This document shows, in pieces, positions 33,101 to 41,844 of a stretch of DNA of 64,000 bases (position 1 is its first letter; every line of letters starts with the position of its first letter). The notes below the pieces were generated by a model. It was given only the letters and a program-made list of their open reading frames with translations. It had not been told where the DNA came from and did not search any database. The stretch covers positions 124,001-188,000 of the forward strand of contig NZ_JBHRYJ010000002.1 of NCBI RefSeq assembly GCF_042648965.1, written 5' to 3'. The DNA is from Ferrovibrio xuzhouensis (GTDB lineage Bacteria > Pseudomonadota > Alphaproteobacteria > Ferrovibrionales > Ferrovibrionaceae). The translations under genes were made by a program, and so were the position numbers.

Positions 33101-35139
33101 GCAGCCAGGGCACGCCGGCGGTCCTCCACCACCCGGTCGGCCAGCTTGCCGGCCAGTTCCTGCAGGTGGTCGAAGCGGCTGACGAAGCCGCCGACCCCCA
33201 TGGTCGCCGAGCGCAGCTCGACGGCGAGGTTCTGCATTTCGGCCTCCGGCATGTAGCAGTCGATGTCGTCCCAGCCGGGCCACCCCTCGCGAGCGGCAAG
33301 GCCAAGGATCTGGCCGCGCCGCGCCGATACGATGGCATGCACCTTGGCGGTATATTCGTTCGGCACGCTGAAGGTGACCGACTGGATCGGCTCCAGCAGC
33401 ACCGGGGCGCATTCCGGCAGGCCCTCGCTCATGGCGATGCCGGCGGCAGTGCGGAAAGCCTGGTCGGACGAATCGACCGAATGGAACTGGCCGTCGGTCA
33501 GCGTTACTGCCACATCGACCACCGGAAAGCCGAGCGGGCCGCGCTGCAGCGAATCCTGCACGCCTTCGTCGACGGCGGGAATGAAGTTCTTCGGGATGGC
33601 GCCGCCGACCACCCGGTTGACGAAGGTATAGCCGGCGCCGCGCGGCTGCGGCGCGATGTCGACCTTGATGTCGGCGAACTGGCCATGGCCGCCGGACTGC
33701 CGCTTGAAGCGGGCATGCTGGTGGGCGCCGTGGCGGATGGTTTCCTTGTAGGCAGTGAACGGCATGCCGGTGCGCACCCCGACATTGAAGCGCTGGCGCA
33801 GCTTGTCGACGGCAAGCTTGAGATGGATCTCGCCCTGGCCTTTCAGCAGCAGCTGGCCGTCGTGGTGATCGACCATCAGGCTGGGGTCCTCGTCGCAGAG
33901 TTTGGCGAGTGCCGCCGTCAGCTTCACTTCGTCCTTGCGGTCGGTCGGCGTCAACGCCAGCGCATGCACCGCTGCGGCGGCCGCGGGCCAGTCGCGGATC
34001 GGGTTGCCCTGGCCGTCGGGGCCGAGCAGCATGCCGGTGGCCAGTTCGTCGAGGCGGCCGAAGGCGACCACGTCGCCGGGGCCGGCCTGCGGGCAGCGGT
34101 CGACCGCCGCGCCATGCAGGCGATACAGCCCGGCCAGCCGGCGGCTGCCCAGCATGGCATTCTCGGCGACGCTGCCGTGCCACAGCCGGGCGATGCTCAG
34201 CTTGCCGGTATGTGACTGGTGCAGGCTCTTGAACACCGTGGCGGCGAGATCGTCGCCGTCGGCGATGCCGAGCCGTGCGGCGGTTTCCTGTGGCGTGGGG
34301 GTTTCATGGCGCAGCGCCTTCCACAGCCGGGTGACGCCGTTGCCGTGTTCGGCCGAGCCGAAGAAGACCGGCACGATCAGGTCGGCGGCAAGGTCCTTGC
34401 GCAGTTGGCCGTAGATGTCGGCCGGTGCCGGGATGCTGTCTTCCAGCAGCTGTTCGAGCAGCGCGTCGTCGAAATCGGCGATCGCCTCCAGCATCTGCTG
34501 GCGGGCCTCGTTTTCACGCGGCTTGATCTCGGCGGGCATGCCGACCAGGTCGGAACTGGCATTCTCGCGCCAGCGATAGGCCCGTTCGCTGACCAGGTCG
34601 ACATAGCCGGTGACCGCCTCGCCGTCGCGGATCGGCACCTCGCGCAGCACCAGCGGCCTCTCCGAGGCATGCTGCAGCACCGCCAGCAGGTCGCGCATGC
34701 GGATGCTGGTCTTGTCGAGCTTGTTGATGAACAGCACATGCGGGATGCGGCGCGCGTCGAGAAATTTCAGCAGCGGGACGAGCACGACGGCACGCGCCGG
34801 ATCCGGCTCGGCGACGACGATGGCGATATCGGCAACCATCAGGGCGGCGAGGGTCTCCTGCGCCAGTTCGACCGATCCGGGGCAGTCGAGGAAAATCCAC
34901 GGATCGTCGAGGAAGCTGCAGCAGGCAATATTGGGTTCGATGGTCATCTGGCGGCTGCGCGCCTCGGGCGCGGCATCGCCGAGACTGGTGCCGTTCGCCA
35001 CGCTGCCCTTGCGCGGCAGGGCGCCCGCGGCGAACAGCAGGGCTTCGAGCAGGGTCGTCTTGCCGGCCGTATAGGGGCCGACCAGGGCTGCCACACGGGG
35101 TAATGCCGCATGGGGTGCAGCGGGATTTCTGGCGGTCAT
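33097..35139 (-). CDS. EF-G-like translation GTPase with altered switch II
   Basis: 680 residues with EF-G domain order: GTPase, domain II, then domains III-V. P-loop GPYTAGKTT (21-29) replaces the usual GHxDxGKT. Thr66 of switch I is kept (QMTIEPNI), and NKLD is normal. The switch II motif is DCPGS (85-89): the catalytic His of DxPGH is Ser89. Domain IV has GGHGQFADIKVDI as in EF-G. Such second copies in alphaproteobacteria have no firm role; slow GTP hydrolysis or a stress function is possible. GGGAGGA precedes the ATG. It is not linked to rpsL-rpsG-tuf, so it is not the housekeeping fusA. Confidence 0.85.
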   Translation of the reverse strand: MTARNPAAPHAALPRVAALVGPYTAGKTTLLEALLFAAGALPRKGSVANGTSLGDAAPEARSRQMTIEPNIACCSFLDDPWIFLDCPGSVELAQETLAALMVADIAIVVAEPDPARAVVLVPLLKFLDARRIPHVLFINKLDKTSIRMRDLLAVLQHASERPLVLREVPIRDGEAVTGYVDLVSERAYRWRENASSDLVGMPAEIKPRENEARQQMLEAIADFDDALLEQLLEDSIPAPADIYGQLRKDLAADLIVPVFFGSAEHGNGVTRLWKALRHETPTPQETAARLGIADGDDLAATVFKSLHQSHTGKLSIARLWHGSVAENAMLGSRRLAGLYRLHGAAVDRCPQAGPGDVVAFGRLDELATGMLLGPDGQGNPIRDWPAAAAAVHALALTPTDRKDEVKLTAALAKLCDEDPSLMVDHHDGQLLLKGQGEIHLKLAVDKLRQRFNVGVRTGMPFTAYKETIRHGAHQHARFKRQSGGHGQFADIKVDIAPQPRGAGYTFVNRVVGGAIPKNFIPAVDEGVQDSLQRGPLGFPVVDVAVTLTDGQFHSVDSSDQAFRTAAGIAMSEGLPECAPVLLEPIQSVTFSVPNEYTAKVHAIVSARRGQILGLAAREGWPGWDDIDCYMPEAEMQNLAVELRSATMGVGGFVSRFDHLQELAGKLADRVVEDRRRALAA

Positions 35140-35415
35140 GGGCTTGTCCTCCCTTGTTGCGCGGAACCGGAACGCTCCGGATGGACCAACGGGTCCGGCC
35201 GGAGGCATGCGCCTGAAGTGGCTGTCGCGTCGGTCGGTTCTGGCGCCGGCCTGGCCGCGGCGGGAAAGCACTCAACCCTGCCGACAGGATTCCACAGAGC
35301 GGCGTCAGCGAACAGGGGCTGTTTGTGATTTCGCGCTCTTGTTGTTGCGGGCGGCGCCGACAATATCTGGGGAAAGTCCTCTCATGCCGGTTTCCGGCAG
35401 AAAGCGAAGCAAATC

Positions 35416-35856
35416 ATGTCTGCCCCGCTGCATGTGGCCTGCACGCACTGTGCCACCGTCAATCGTCTGCCGGCGGAACGTCTGGCTGAGGGCGGCAAAT
35501 GCGGCCGCTGTGGCCAGCCGCTGTTTGCCGGCCGGCCGCTGACCGTGACGGCGCAGAATTTTGACCGCCATGCCGGCGCCGACCTGCCGTTACTGGTGGA
35601 TTTCTGGGCCGAATGGTGCGGTCCCTGCCGCATGATGGCCCCGGTGATCGAGGCGGCGGCGGCAGAATTCGAGCCGCGGCTGCGGGTCGCCAAGCTGGAT
35701 ACCGAAGCCGAGCAGGGGCTGGCCGCCCGCTTCGGCATCCGCTCGATCCCGACCCTGATCCTGTTTCACAAGGGCCGCGAGGTGGCCCGCACCGCCGGCG
35801 CCATGCCGCTGCCGCAGCTGAAGGCCTGGCTCGGTCAGGTACTGCCGGCTAATTGA
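35416..35856 (+). CDS. trxC: Thioredoxin 2
   Basis: 146 residues. The N-terminal zinc ribbon has two CxxC pairs (Cys9/Cys12 in ACTHC, then CGRC), which distinguishes TrxC from TrxA. The redox site is WCGPC (Cys68 and Cys71), and the cis-proline is in RSIPTLILF. It reduces protein disulfides in the cytoplasm and is often induced by oxidative stress. Its last 8 bp overlap the end of the convergent isochorismatase-like gene. The 276-bp upstream spacer to the EF-G-like gene carries no recognisable element. Confidence 0.93.
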   Translation: MSAPLHVACTHCATVNRLPAERLAEGGKCGRCGQPLFAGRPLTVTAQNFDRHAGADLPLLVDFWAEWCGPCRMMAPVIEAAAAEFEPRLRVAKLDTEAEQGLAARFGIRSIPTLILFHKGREVARTAGAMPLPQLKAWLGQVLPAN

Positions 35857-36421
35857 GCGCGGCAAGGACCATTTCAGTCGACCGGATGCGGCCGAGCCGC
35901 GGCAGGATGGTGGTGATCGAGAAGGCATGATGGTCGGGATTGGGCGCGCTCATCATGTCCTCGACCAGCACCTGGCCATAGCCTTGTTCCCAACCGGCGC
36001 GGGCGGTCGATTCGACGCCGATGCCGGTGACGATACCCCCCAGCACGATGGTATCGATGCCGCGGCGGCGCAGCTGCAGGTCAAGCTCGGTGCCGTAGAA
36101 GGCATTCCACTGCCGCTTGGTGATCAGGATGTCGGAGGGCTGGTGATCGAGTTCGGCCGGAATGTCCCACCAGGTATCGGGCAGCTGCGGCGGCAGCGGC
36201 GGCGCCTGGTCGACCGGCTGCTTCAGGACATCGGGGAAGCCATCCGTCCAGCCGACCCGGACCAGCGCCACCGGGGCCGAAAGCGCGCGGAAACGGGCGG
36301 CCAGCCGGGCGGCATTGGCCAGCACGGCGGCGGCGGGATGGGGGGCGATGCCGAACGGCAGGATGCCCGTCTGCAGGTCGATCAGGACGAGGGCGGTGCG
36401 GCGAGGGTCGAGTTTGTCCAT
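35849..36421 (-). CDS. Isochorismatase-fold cysteine hydrolase
   Basis: 190 residues. ALVLIDLQTGIL provides the catalytic Asp, ILITKRQWNAFYGTELDLQLRRRGIDTIVLGGIVTGIGVESTAR has the family Lys and the cis-peptide region. The usual nucleophile Cys (VCVEST) is Gly here (IGVEST), as in some YcaC-like proteins, so catalysis may differ. AAAGGAAA precedes the ATG. It is divergent from the TetR gene with the operators between, so it is the probable target of that regulator. Confidence 0.85.
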   Translation of the reverse strand: MDKLDPRRTALVLIDLQTGILPFGIAPHPAAAVLANAARLAARFRALSAPVALVRVGWTDGFPDVLKQPVDQAPPLPPQLPDTWWDIPAELDHQPSDILITKRQWNAFYGTELDLQLRRRGIDTIVLGGIVTGIGVESTARAGWEQGYGQVLVEDMMSAPNPDHHAFSITTILPRLGRIRSTEMVLAALN

Positions 36422-36441
36422 GGGCGGCTTTCCTTTCACTG

Positions 36442-36463
36442 TATATGAGGGTAACCTCATATA
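36442..36463. promoter_or_regulatory. TetR operator 1 (perfect palindrome)
   Basis: TATATGAGG-GTAA-CCTCATATA, a perfect 9-4-9 inverted repeat, lies 20 bp from the isochorismatase start and 9 bp before the TetR start. It probably binds the TetR protein encoded at 36473. Confidence 0.75.
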
Positions 36464-36469
36464 GGGAGT

Positions 36470-36489
36470 TATATGAGGATGGCCTCACA
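36470..36489. promoter_or_regulatory. TetR operator 2, overlapping the regulator start codon
   Basis: TATATGAGG-ATGG-CCTCACA repeats the first operator 28 bp downstream, with a perfect left arm and a partly degraded right arm. It covers both possible start codons (36473 and 36479) of the TetR gene, so binding would block its own expression. Confidence 0.65.
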
Positions 36490-37105
36490 AAAGGCAAGTG
36501 CCGAAACGATCGTTCCCGTGCCCAAGCGGCCGCAGCGTCAGCGTGGGCGTGAGCGGGTCGCCGCCCTGCTGCAGGCCGGCGCCGCGGTCTTTGCCGAGCG
36601 TGGCTATGACGCCGCCACCATGACCGAGGTGGCGGCGCGCGCCGGCGCGTCGATCGGCTCGCTCTACCAGTTCTTCCCGACCAAGGAGCTGCTGGCGGCC
36701 GGCGTGCTGCAGGAATACCTCGACGGCGTCTATCGCCAGCTCGAAGACCTCGCCGGCCGTGCCGGCGCCCTGCCGGCGGCGCAGCTTGCCGACCGGCTGT
36801 TCGGCCTGCTGGCGGCGGCCCGCGCCGCCTATCCGGCCTTTGCCGCGCTGGTCGAGGGCTTCGGGCCGTTGCCGGCGATGACCGCCGATATCCGCAAGGA
36901 GATGCGCCGCCTGATCGCCGCGGTGCTGCAGGCCCGCGCACCGCATCTGGCGCCGGAGGCCCTGCAGGCACTGGCCACCGCCACGCTGCAGATGATGAAG
37001 GCGGCGGCCGCGCTGGATGCCGATGCCTCGGTGCCCGGCCGCAAGGCGGCGCTGGCCGAGCTGCAGGCGATGCTGCGCGATTACCTGGCGGCGCAGCTCA
37101 GTTAG
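36473..37105 (+). CDS. TetR-family transcriptional regulator
   Basis: 210 residues. A basic lead (KRPQRQRGRERVAALL) is followed by the TetR helix-turn-helix, MTEVAARAGASIGSLYQFFPTKELL (about residues 50-75). The C-terminal ligand domain is alpha-helical and alanine-rich. The ATG at 36473 has a GGGAG only 4 nt upstream, so the ATG at 36479 is equally possible. Tandem operators overlap the start. It is divergent from the isochorismatase-like gene and ends 9 bp before the convergent SLC13-type gene. Confidence 0.9.
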   Translation: MRMASQKASAETIVPVPKRPQRQRGRERVAALLQAGAAVFAERGYDAATMTEVAARAGASIGSLYQFFPTKELLAAGVLQEYLDGVYRQLEDLAGRAGALPAAQLADRLFGLLAAARAAYPAFAALVEGFGPLPAMTADIRKEMRRLIAAVLQARAPHLAPEALQALATATLQMMKAAAALDADASVPGRKAALAELQAMLRDYLAAQLS

Positions 37106-37114
37106 GGCGACACG

Positions 37115-38899
37115 TTAGAGCGACAGCGGCCAGATCATCGGCACCAGCATCAGCGTGACGATGAAGATGAAGGCCTCCAGCGGCAGGCCGAGCCGCCAGT
37201 AGTCGCTGAAGCGATAGCCGCCGGGACCCATCACCAGCAGGTTGTTCTGGTGGCCGATGGGCGTGAGAAAGGCGCAGGAGGCGCCGACCGCGACGATCAT
37301 CAGGAAGGTGTCCGGATTGGCCTTCAGCCGCTGGGCGATGTCGATGCCGAGCGGCGCCATCAGCAGCGCGGTGGCGGCATTGTTGACGATGTCGGTCAGC
37401 AGCATGGTGACCAGCAGCAGCAGGGCAAGGATCCAGATCGGCTGCAGGTCACCGGACAGGCCGACCAGCCCGTCGGCGATCAGCTTGGTTGTGCCGGTCG
37501 TGTCGAAGGCATCGCCGACCGGGATCATGGCGCCGAGCAGCACCAGCACCGAGCCGTCGACCGCATCATAGGCTTCGCGCAGGCCGATCCGCTTGGTCAC
37601 CATCAGCACCACGGCGGCACCGGCGAGGCAGACCGCGGCCGGTGCCAGGCCGAAGGCGAGCGCGGCCAGCGCGGCGATCACCACGGCGATCACGAACAGC
37701 GCGCCGGGGCGCGGCCCGAGGCCGAGATCACGGGTCGCCAGCGGCAGCAGGCCGAGCCGGCCGATGGCGTCGTCGATGCGGTCGCCTTCACCCTGCAGCA
37801 GCAGCACGTCGCCGGCGGCGAAACGCCAGTTCTTCAGGCCGCTGAAGCGCCGCACGCCCTCGCGCGCCACGCCGAGGAAGTTGACCATGTAGCGCTGGCG
37901 CAGCCGCACCTCCGCGGGCGTCAGTCCTTCGACCAGGCCATAGGGGCGCACCACGGCTTCGACCAGCTTGAGGTCGCCGGCACGGGTATCCTCGATCACC
38001 TCGTTGTCGGGCTTGAACAGCGACAGGCCGAGCGGCTCCAGCAGGCTGCCGACATCATCCGGCGCCGCCTCGATCAGCAGGGTGTCGCCGGCCCGCACCG
38101 GGGTCCATTGCGCGGCGCTCGGGATCGTCACCTCGCCGCGCTTCAGTCCCAGCAGGGTGGCATCGTGTTCGTCGAGCCGCGTCGATGTCTCGCGCAGCGG
38201 CTTGCCGGCCAGCGGCGACTCCTCGCCGACGCGGGCCTCCAGCAGGTATTCCTGCACGCCCTCATGGCCGCTGCTCTTGCCGGCGGCAATGCGCTGCGGC
38301 ACCAGCCGCCAGCCGAGCAGCGCGATGAAGGCGATGCCGCCGGCCGAGACGGCGAGGCCGACCGGCGCGAAATCGAACAGGTGGAACGGTTCGCCGAGCC
38401 GGTCGGCGCGCACGGTGGCGATGATCACGTTGGGCGGCGTGCCGATCAGGGTGATCAGGCCGCCCAGCATCGAGATGAAGGACAGCGGCATCAGGGTCAG
38501 GCTGGGCGAAACCTGGGCCGAGCGGCTGACCGCGATTGCCACCGGCATCATCAGGGCGAGCGCGGCGACGTTGTTCATCACCGAGGAGGCGAGCGCCGCC
38601 GGGATGCCGAGCAGCACGATCAGCAGCATCGGATGCCTGGCTTTTGCCGCCAGCCGGCTGGCCAGGTTGTCGAGGATACCGGTCGCGGCGATCGCGCGGC
38701 TGACCACCAGGGCGGCAGCCACTGTGATCACCGCCGGATGACCGAAGCCGTTGAAGGCCTCGCCGAACGGCACCAGGCCGAGTACCAGGGCGGCGAACAG
38801 CACCAGCAGGGCGACGAGGTCGTGCCGCAGCTTGCCCGAGGCGAACAGCACAAGCGCCAGCCCGAGCAGGACAAGGGTTTCGATCTGGGGAAGGGTCAT
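37115..38899 (-). CDS. SLC13-type permease with two TrkA-C domains
   Basis: 594 residues. Two hydrophobic halves (about residues 1-205 and 395-594) flank two TrkA-C/RCK-C domains (about 215-385). SSVMNNVAALALMMP and DIVNNAATALLMAP are the paired SNNVAA motifs of the divalent anion:Na+ symporter family, and TLIGTPPN and LTPIGHQNN are the matching second motifs. It probably imports sulfate, a dicarboxylate or a similar anion. The ATG at 38899 starts just before the first helix, with no clear Shine-Dalgarno. The 285-bp upstream spacer shows only a short ATACAAC direct repeat. Confidence 0.88.
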   Translation of the reverse strand: MTLPQIETLVLLGLALVLFASGKLRHDLVALLVLFAALVLGLVPFGEAFNGFGHPAVITVAAALVVSRAIAATGILDNLASRLAAKARHPMLLIVLLGIPAALASSVMNNVAALALMMPVAIAVSRSAQVSPSLTLMPLSFISMLGGLITLIGTPPNVIIATVRADRLGEPFHLFDFAPVGLAVSAGGIAFIALLGWRLVPQRIAAGKSSGHEGVQEYLLEARVGEESPLAGKPLRETSTRLDEHDATLLGLKRGEVTIPSAAQWTPVRAGDTLLIEAAPDDVGSLLEPLGLSLFKPDNEVIEDTRAGDLKLVEAVVRPYGLVEGLTPAEVRLRQRYMVNFLGVAREGVRRFSGLKNWRFAAGDVLLLQGEGDRIDDAIGRLGLLPLATRDLGLGPRPGALFVIAVVIAALAALAFGLAPAAVCLAGAAVVLMVTKRIGLREAYDAVDGSVLVLLGAMIPVGDAFDTTGTTKLIADGLVGLSGDLQPIWILALLLLVTMLLTDIVNNAATALLMAPLGIDIAQRLKANPDTFLMIVAVGASCAFLTPIGHQNNLLVMGPGGYRFSDYWRLGLPLEAFIFIVTLMLVPMIWPLSL

Positions 38900-39184
38900 C
38901 CGCGAGAGGGTATTGAAAAGGCGGTGTTTCGTCCAACGGCTTGAGCAGGCCGGCGGGTCCGGCTGCATACAACACCTGAATACAACGCCGGGCCGCCCGA
39001 TTCGTTCCGCCCCGGCGATTCGTGGCCGCGTCTGCTGGTTTCCTGACCACCTGGACAAGATCTGGGCGAAGATCGCGGCTGCGACGGCAAAGCGCAGCCA
39101 TGTGGGCCGCGCAAACTTGGCAGTGATGTGCAGAATGTTCTAACCTGCCGGCAAGAAATCGGGAACGGGGCAGGCTGACCGGGT

Positions 39185-40762
39185 ATGACTGACGCGCCGG
39201 CTATAACTGACGCTGATGCGCGGAGGGGCGAAGCGCCATTGCTGGAAGCGCGCCGGCTGGTCAAGCAGTTCGGCATGCTGGTGGCGAACGACCGGGTCGA
39301 CCTTGTGGTGCGGCCGGGCGAGATTCATGCGCTGCTTGGCGAGAATGGTGCCGGCAAGTCCACCCTGGTCAAGATGCTCTACGGTCTGCTGCAGCCCGAT
39401 GGCGGCAGCATGCTTTGGCAGGGCGCGGCGGTGACCGTGCCGGAGCCGCGCGCCGCCCGCCGACTCGGCATCGGCATGGTGTTCCAGCATTTCTCGCTGT
39501 TCGAGGCGATGACGGTGGCGGAAAACGTCGCGCTCGGCCTCGACGACGCGCCGAACGACACCCGCAGGCTGGTGCAGCGCATCCGCGATGTCTCGGCGGC
39601 TTATGGCCTGCCGCTCGATCCCGGTCGCCGGGTCTACGAACTGTCGGTCGGCGAGCGGCAGCGCATCGAGATCGTGCGCTGCCTGCTGCAGAAGCCGCGC
39701 CTGCTGATCATGGACGAGCCGACTTCGGTGCTGACCCCGCAAGAGGTCGAGGCCCTGTTCGCCACCCTGCGCCAGCTTGCCGCCGAGGGCTGCGCGATTC
39801 TCTATATCTCGCACAAGCTCGAGGAAATCCGCACGCTCTGCGACCGCGCCACCATCCTGCGCGGCGGCAAGGTCGTCGCCAGTTGCGACCCGAAGGTCGA
39901 AACCGCGCGCAGTCTGGCCGCGCTGATGGTCGGCAGCGAATTCCGCACCGCCGAGCGTCGGTCGGAAGGCGCCGGGCGCGGCCGGCTACGCCTTGAAGTG
40001 AGCGGCCTGTCGATGGAATCCGAAACGACCCATGGCGTCGGCATTACCGATGTCAGCTTCACGGTGGCCGGCGGTGAGATTCTCGGCATCGCCGGGGTGG
40101 CCGGCAACGGGCAGGGCGCACTGCTGGCGGCGCTGGCTGGTGAACGGCCCGGCGACCGCGCCGACTGTCTGCGGATCAACGGCACGCCGGCCGGGCGGCT
40201 TGGCCCGACGCGGCGCCGCGCGCTGGGTCTTGGTGTGGTCCCGGAAGAACGCAACGGCCATGGCGCTGTGGCCGAGCTGTCGCTGGCCGAGAATGTGCTG
40301 TTGACCGGTCGTGCGCGGCTCGGTCTCGTCGCGCATGGCTTCCTGCGCCGGCGTGGCGCGCGCGCCTACGCCGAACGGGTGATCGCCGCCTTCGACGTGC
40401 GCTGCGGCGGTCCCGATGCGGCGGCTGGCAGCCTGTCGGGTGGCAATCTGCAGAAATTCATCATCGGCCGCGAAATCCTGCAGGAGCCGGACGTGCTGGT
40501 GGTGGCGCAGCCGACCTGGGGTATTGATGCCGCGGCCGTGGCCACCGTGCAGCAGGCGCTGATCGATCTGGCGGCGCGCGGCTGCGCTGTGGTCGTGATA
40601 TCGCAGGATCTCGACGAACTGCTGGCGCTGTCCGACCGGCTGGCGGTGATGCATGCCGGCCGGCTGTCGCCGCCACGTTCGACCGCCAGCCTGACACTGG
40701 ACGAGATCGGCCTGCTGATGGGTGGTGCGCAAGGCCATCTTGCCATGGCCGGGGCAGCCTGA
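39185..40762 (+). CDS. BMP-type ABC transporter ATPase (double-domain)
   Basis: 525 residues with two ABC modules. The first has Walker A GENGAGKST, signature LSVGERQRIEI and Walker B LLIMDEPTS. The second has a degenerate Walker A (GVAGNGQGAL) and LSGGNLQKF, as usual in the simple sugar/nucleoside class. It energises two permeases and works with a BMP-family binding protein encoded downstream. Homologues (YufO, BmpB) take up purine and pyrimidine nucleosides. It shares one base with the next gene (TGATG). Confidence 0.92.
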   Translation: MTDAPAITDADARRGEAPLLEARRLVKQFGMLVANDRVDLVVRPGEIHALLGENGAGKSTLVKMLYGLLQPDGGSMLWQGAAVTVPEPRAARRLGIGMVFQHFSLFEAMTVAENVALGLDDAPNDTRRLVQRIRDVSAAYGLPLDPGRRVYELSVGERQRIEIVRCLLQKPRLLIMDEPTSVLTPQEVEALFATLRQLAAEGCAILYISHKLEEIRTLCDRATILRGGKVVASCDPKVETARSLAALMVGSEFRTAERRSEGAGRGRLRLEVSGLSMESETTHGVGITDVSFTVAGGEILGIAGVAGNGQGALLAALAGERPGDRADCLRINGTPAGRLGPTRRRALGLGVVPEERNGHGAVAELSLAENVLLTGRARLGLVAHGFLRRRGARAYAERVIAAFDVRCGGPDAAAGSLSGGNLQKFIIGREILQEPDVLVVAQPTWGIDAAAVATVQQALIDLAARGCAVVVISQDLDELLALSDRLAVMHAGRLSPPRSTASLTLDEIGLLMGGAQGHLAMAGAA

Positions 40763-41844
40763 TGCGCATCCGGATCGAGAAACGTCCGGCGCCATCCGCC
40801 CTGCTGCTGTGGAGCACGCCGCTGCTGGCACTGGGCCTCACGCTGGCTGCCGGGGTGGTGCTGTTCGCCGGCCTCGGCGTCGATGCCGGCGCGGCGCTGT
40901 ATCACATCTTCATCGAACCCGTGGTGACGCTAAGCGGCCTTGGCGAGGTGCTGATCAAGGCGGCGCCGCTGGTGCTGATCGGTGTCGGCCTTGCCATCGG
41001 CTTCCGCGCCAGTGTGTGGAACATCGGTGCGGAAGGGCAGTTGACCATCGGCGCCGTGGCGGCCGGCGGCATTGCGCTGGCCTTCTGGGACAGCGAAGGC
41101 GCCTGGATCATGCCGTTGATGGCCGTGGCCGCCATCGCCGGCGGCATGGCCTGGGCGGCGATCCCGGCGTTTCTCAAGGCGCGCTTCAATGTCAGCGAGA
41201 TCCTGACCAGCCTGATGCTGACCTATGTGGCGGGCCTGTTGCTCGGCGCCCTGGTCTACGGGCCGTGGAAAGACCCGGAAGGCTTCAATTTTCCGCAGTC
41301 GCGCATGTTCAACGACTCCGAGACGCTGTCGCTGCTGGTCGAGGGTACGCGGATTCATATGGGCGTGCCGCTGGCCGTCATCATCGCGGTGATCGCCTTC
41401 ATCCTGCTGGAACGCACCGTGCTCGGCTTCGAGATCAAGGTGGCCGGCCTGGCGCCGGCCGCGGCCCGCCATGCCGGCTTCAGCGCGCGGCGGCTGGTCT
41501 GGCTGTCCTTCATGATTTCCGGTGGACTGTCGGGCCTGGCCGGCATGCTGGAAGTGGCGGGACCGATCGGCCAGCTGGTGCCGGTGATCACGCCCGGCTA
41601 CGGTTTCACGGCCATTATCGTTGCCTTTCTCGGCCGGCTGCATCCGCTCGGCGTCCTGGCCTCGGGCCTGTTGATGGCGCTGACCTATGTCGGTGGTGAG
41701 AATGCGCAGATCGCCGTCGGCCTGCCGCGCGCGGCCACCGGCGTGTTCCAGGGCCTGCTGCTGTTCTTCCTGCTGGCGACCGACTTCATCGCGCGATATC
41801 GCATCCGCGTTGCGACCACGCGGCAAAACGAGGTGCGGCCATGA
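40762..41844 (+). CDS. BMP-type ABC transporter permease 1
   Basis: 360 residues, about ten helices. FRASVWNIGAEGQLTIGAVAAGG is the conserved segment of YufP/BmpC-like permeases, and ISGGLSGLAGMLEVAG and GYGFTAIIVAFLGRLHPLG follow. It forms the heterodimeric channel with the protein encoded at 41841. Start and stop overlap the neighbours by 1 and 4 bases, which suggests translational coupling. Confidence 0.92.
   Translation: MRIRIEKRPAPSALLLWSTPLLALGLTLAAGVVLFAGLGVDAGAALYHIFIEPVVTLSGLGEVLIKAAPLVLIGVGLAIGFRASVWNIGAEGQLTIGAVAAGGIALAFWDSEGAWIMPLMAVAAIAGGMAWAAIPAFLKARFNVSEILTSLMLTYVAGLLLGALVYGPWKDPEGFNFPQSRMFNDSETLSLLVEGTRIHMGVPLAVIIAVIAFILLERTVLGFEIKVAGLAPAAARHAGFSARRLVWLSFMISGGLSGLAGMLEVAGPIGQLVPVITPGYGFTAIIVAFLGRLHPLGVLASGLLMALTYVGGENAQIAVGLPRAATGVFQGLLLFFLLATDFIARYRIRVATTRQNEVRP

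Noticed and set aside
38900..39184. Direct repeat ATACAAC in the spacer before the BMP transporter
   Set aside because: Two 7-bp copies at 14-bp distance without a promoter context; not strong enough to call.
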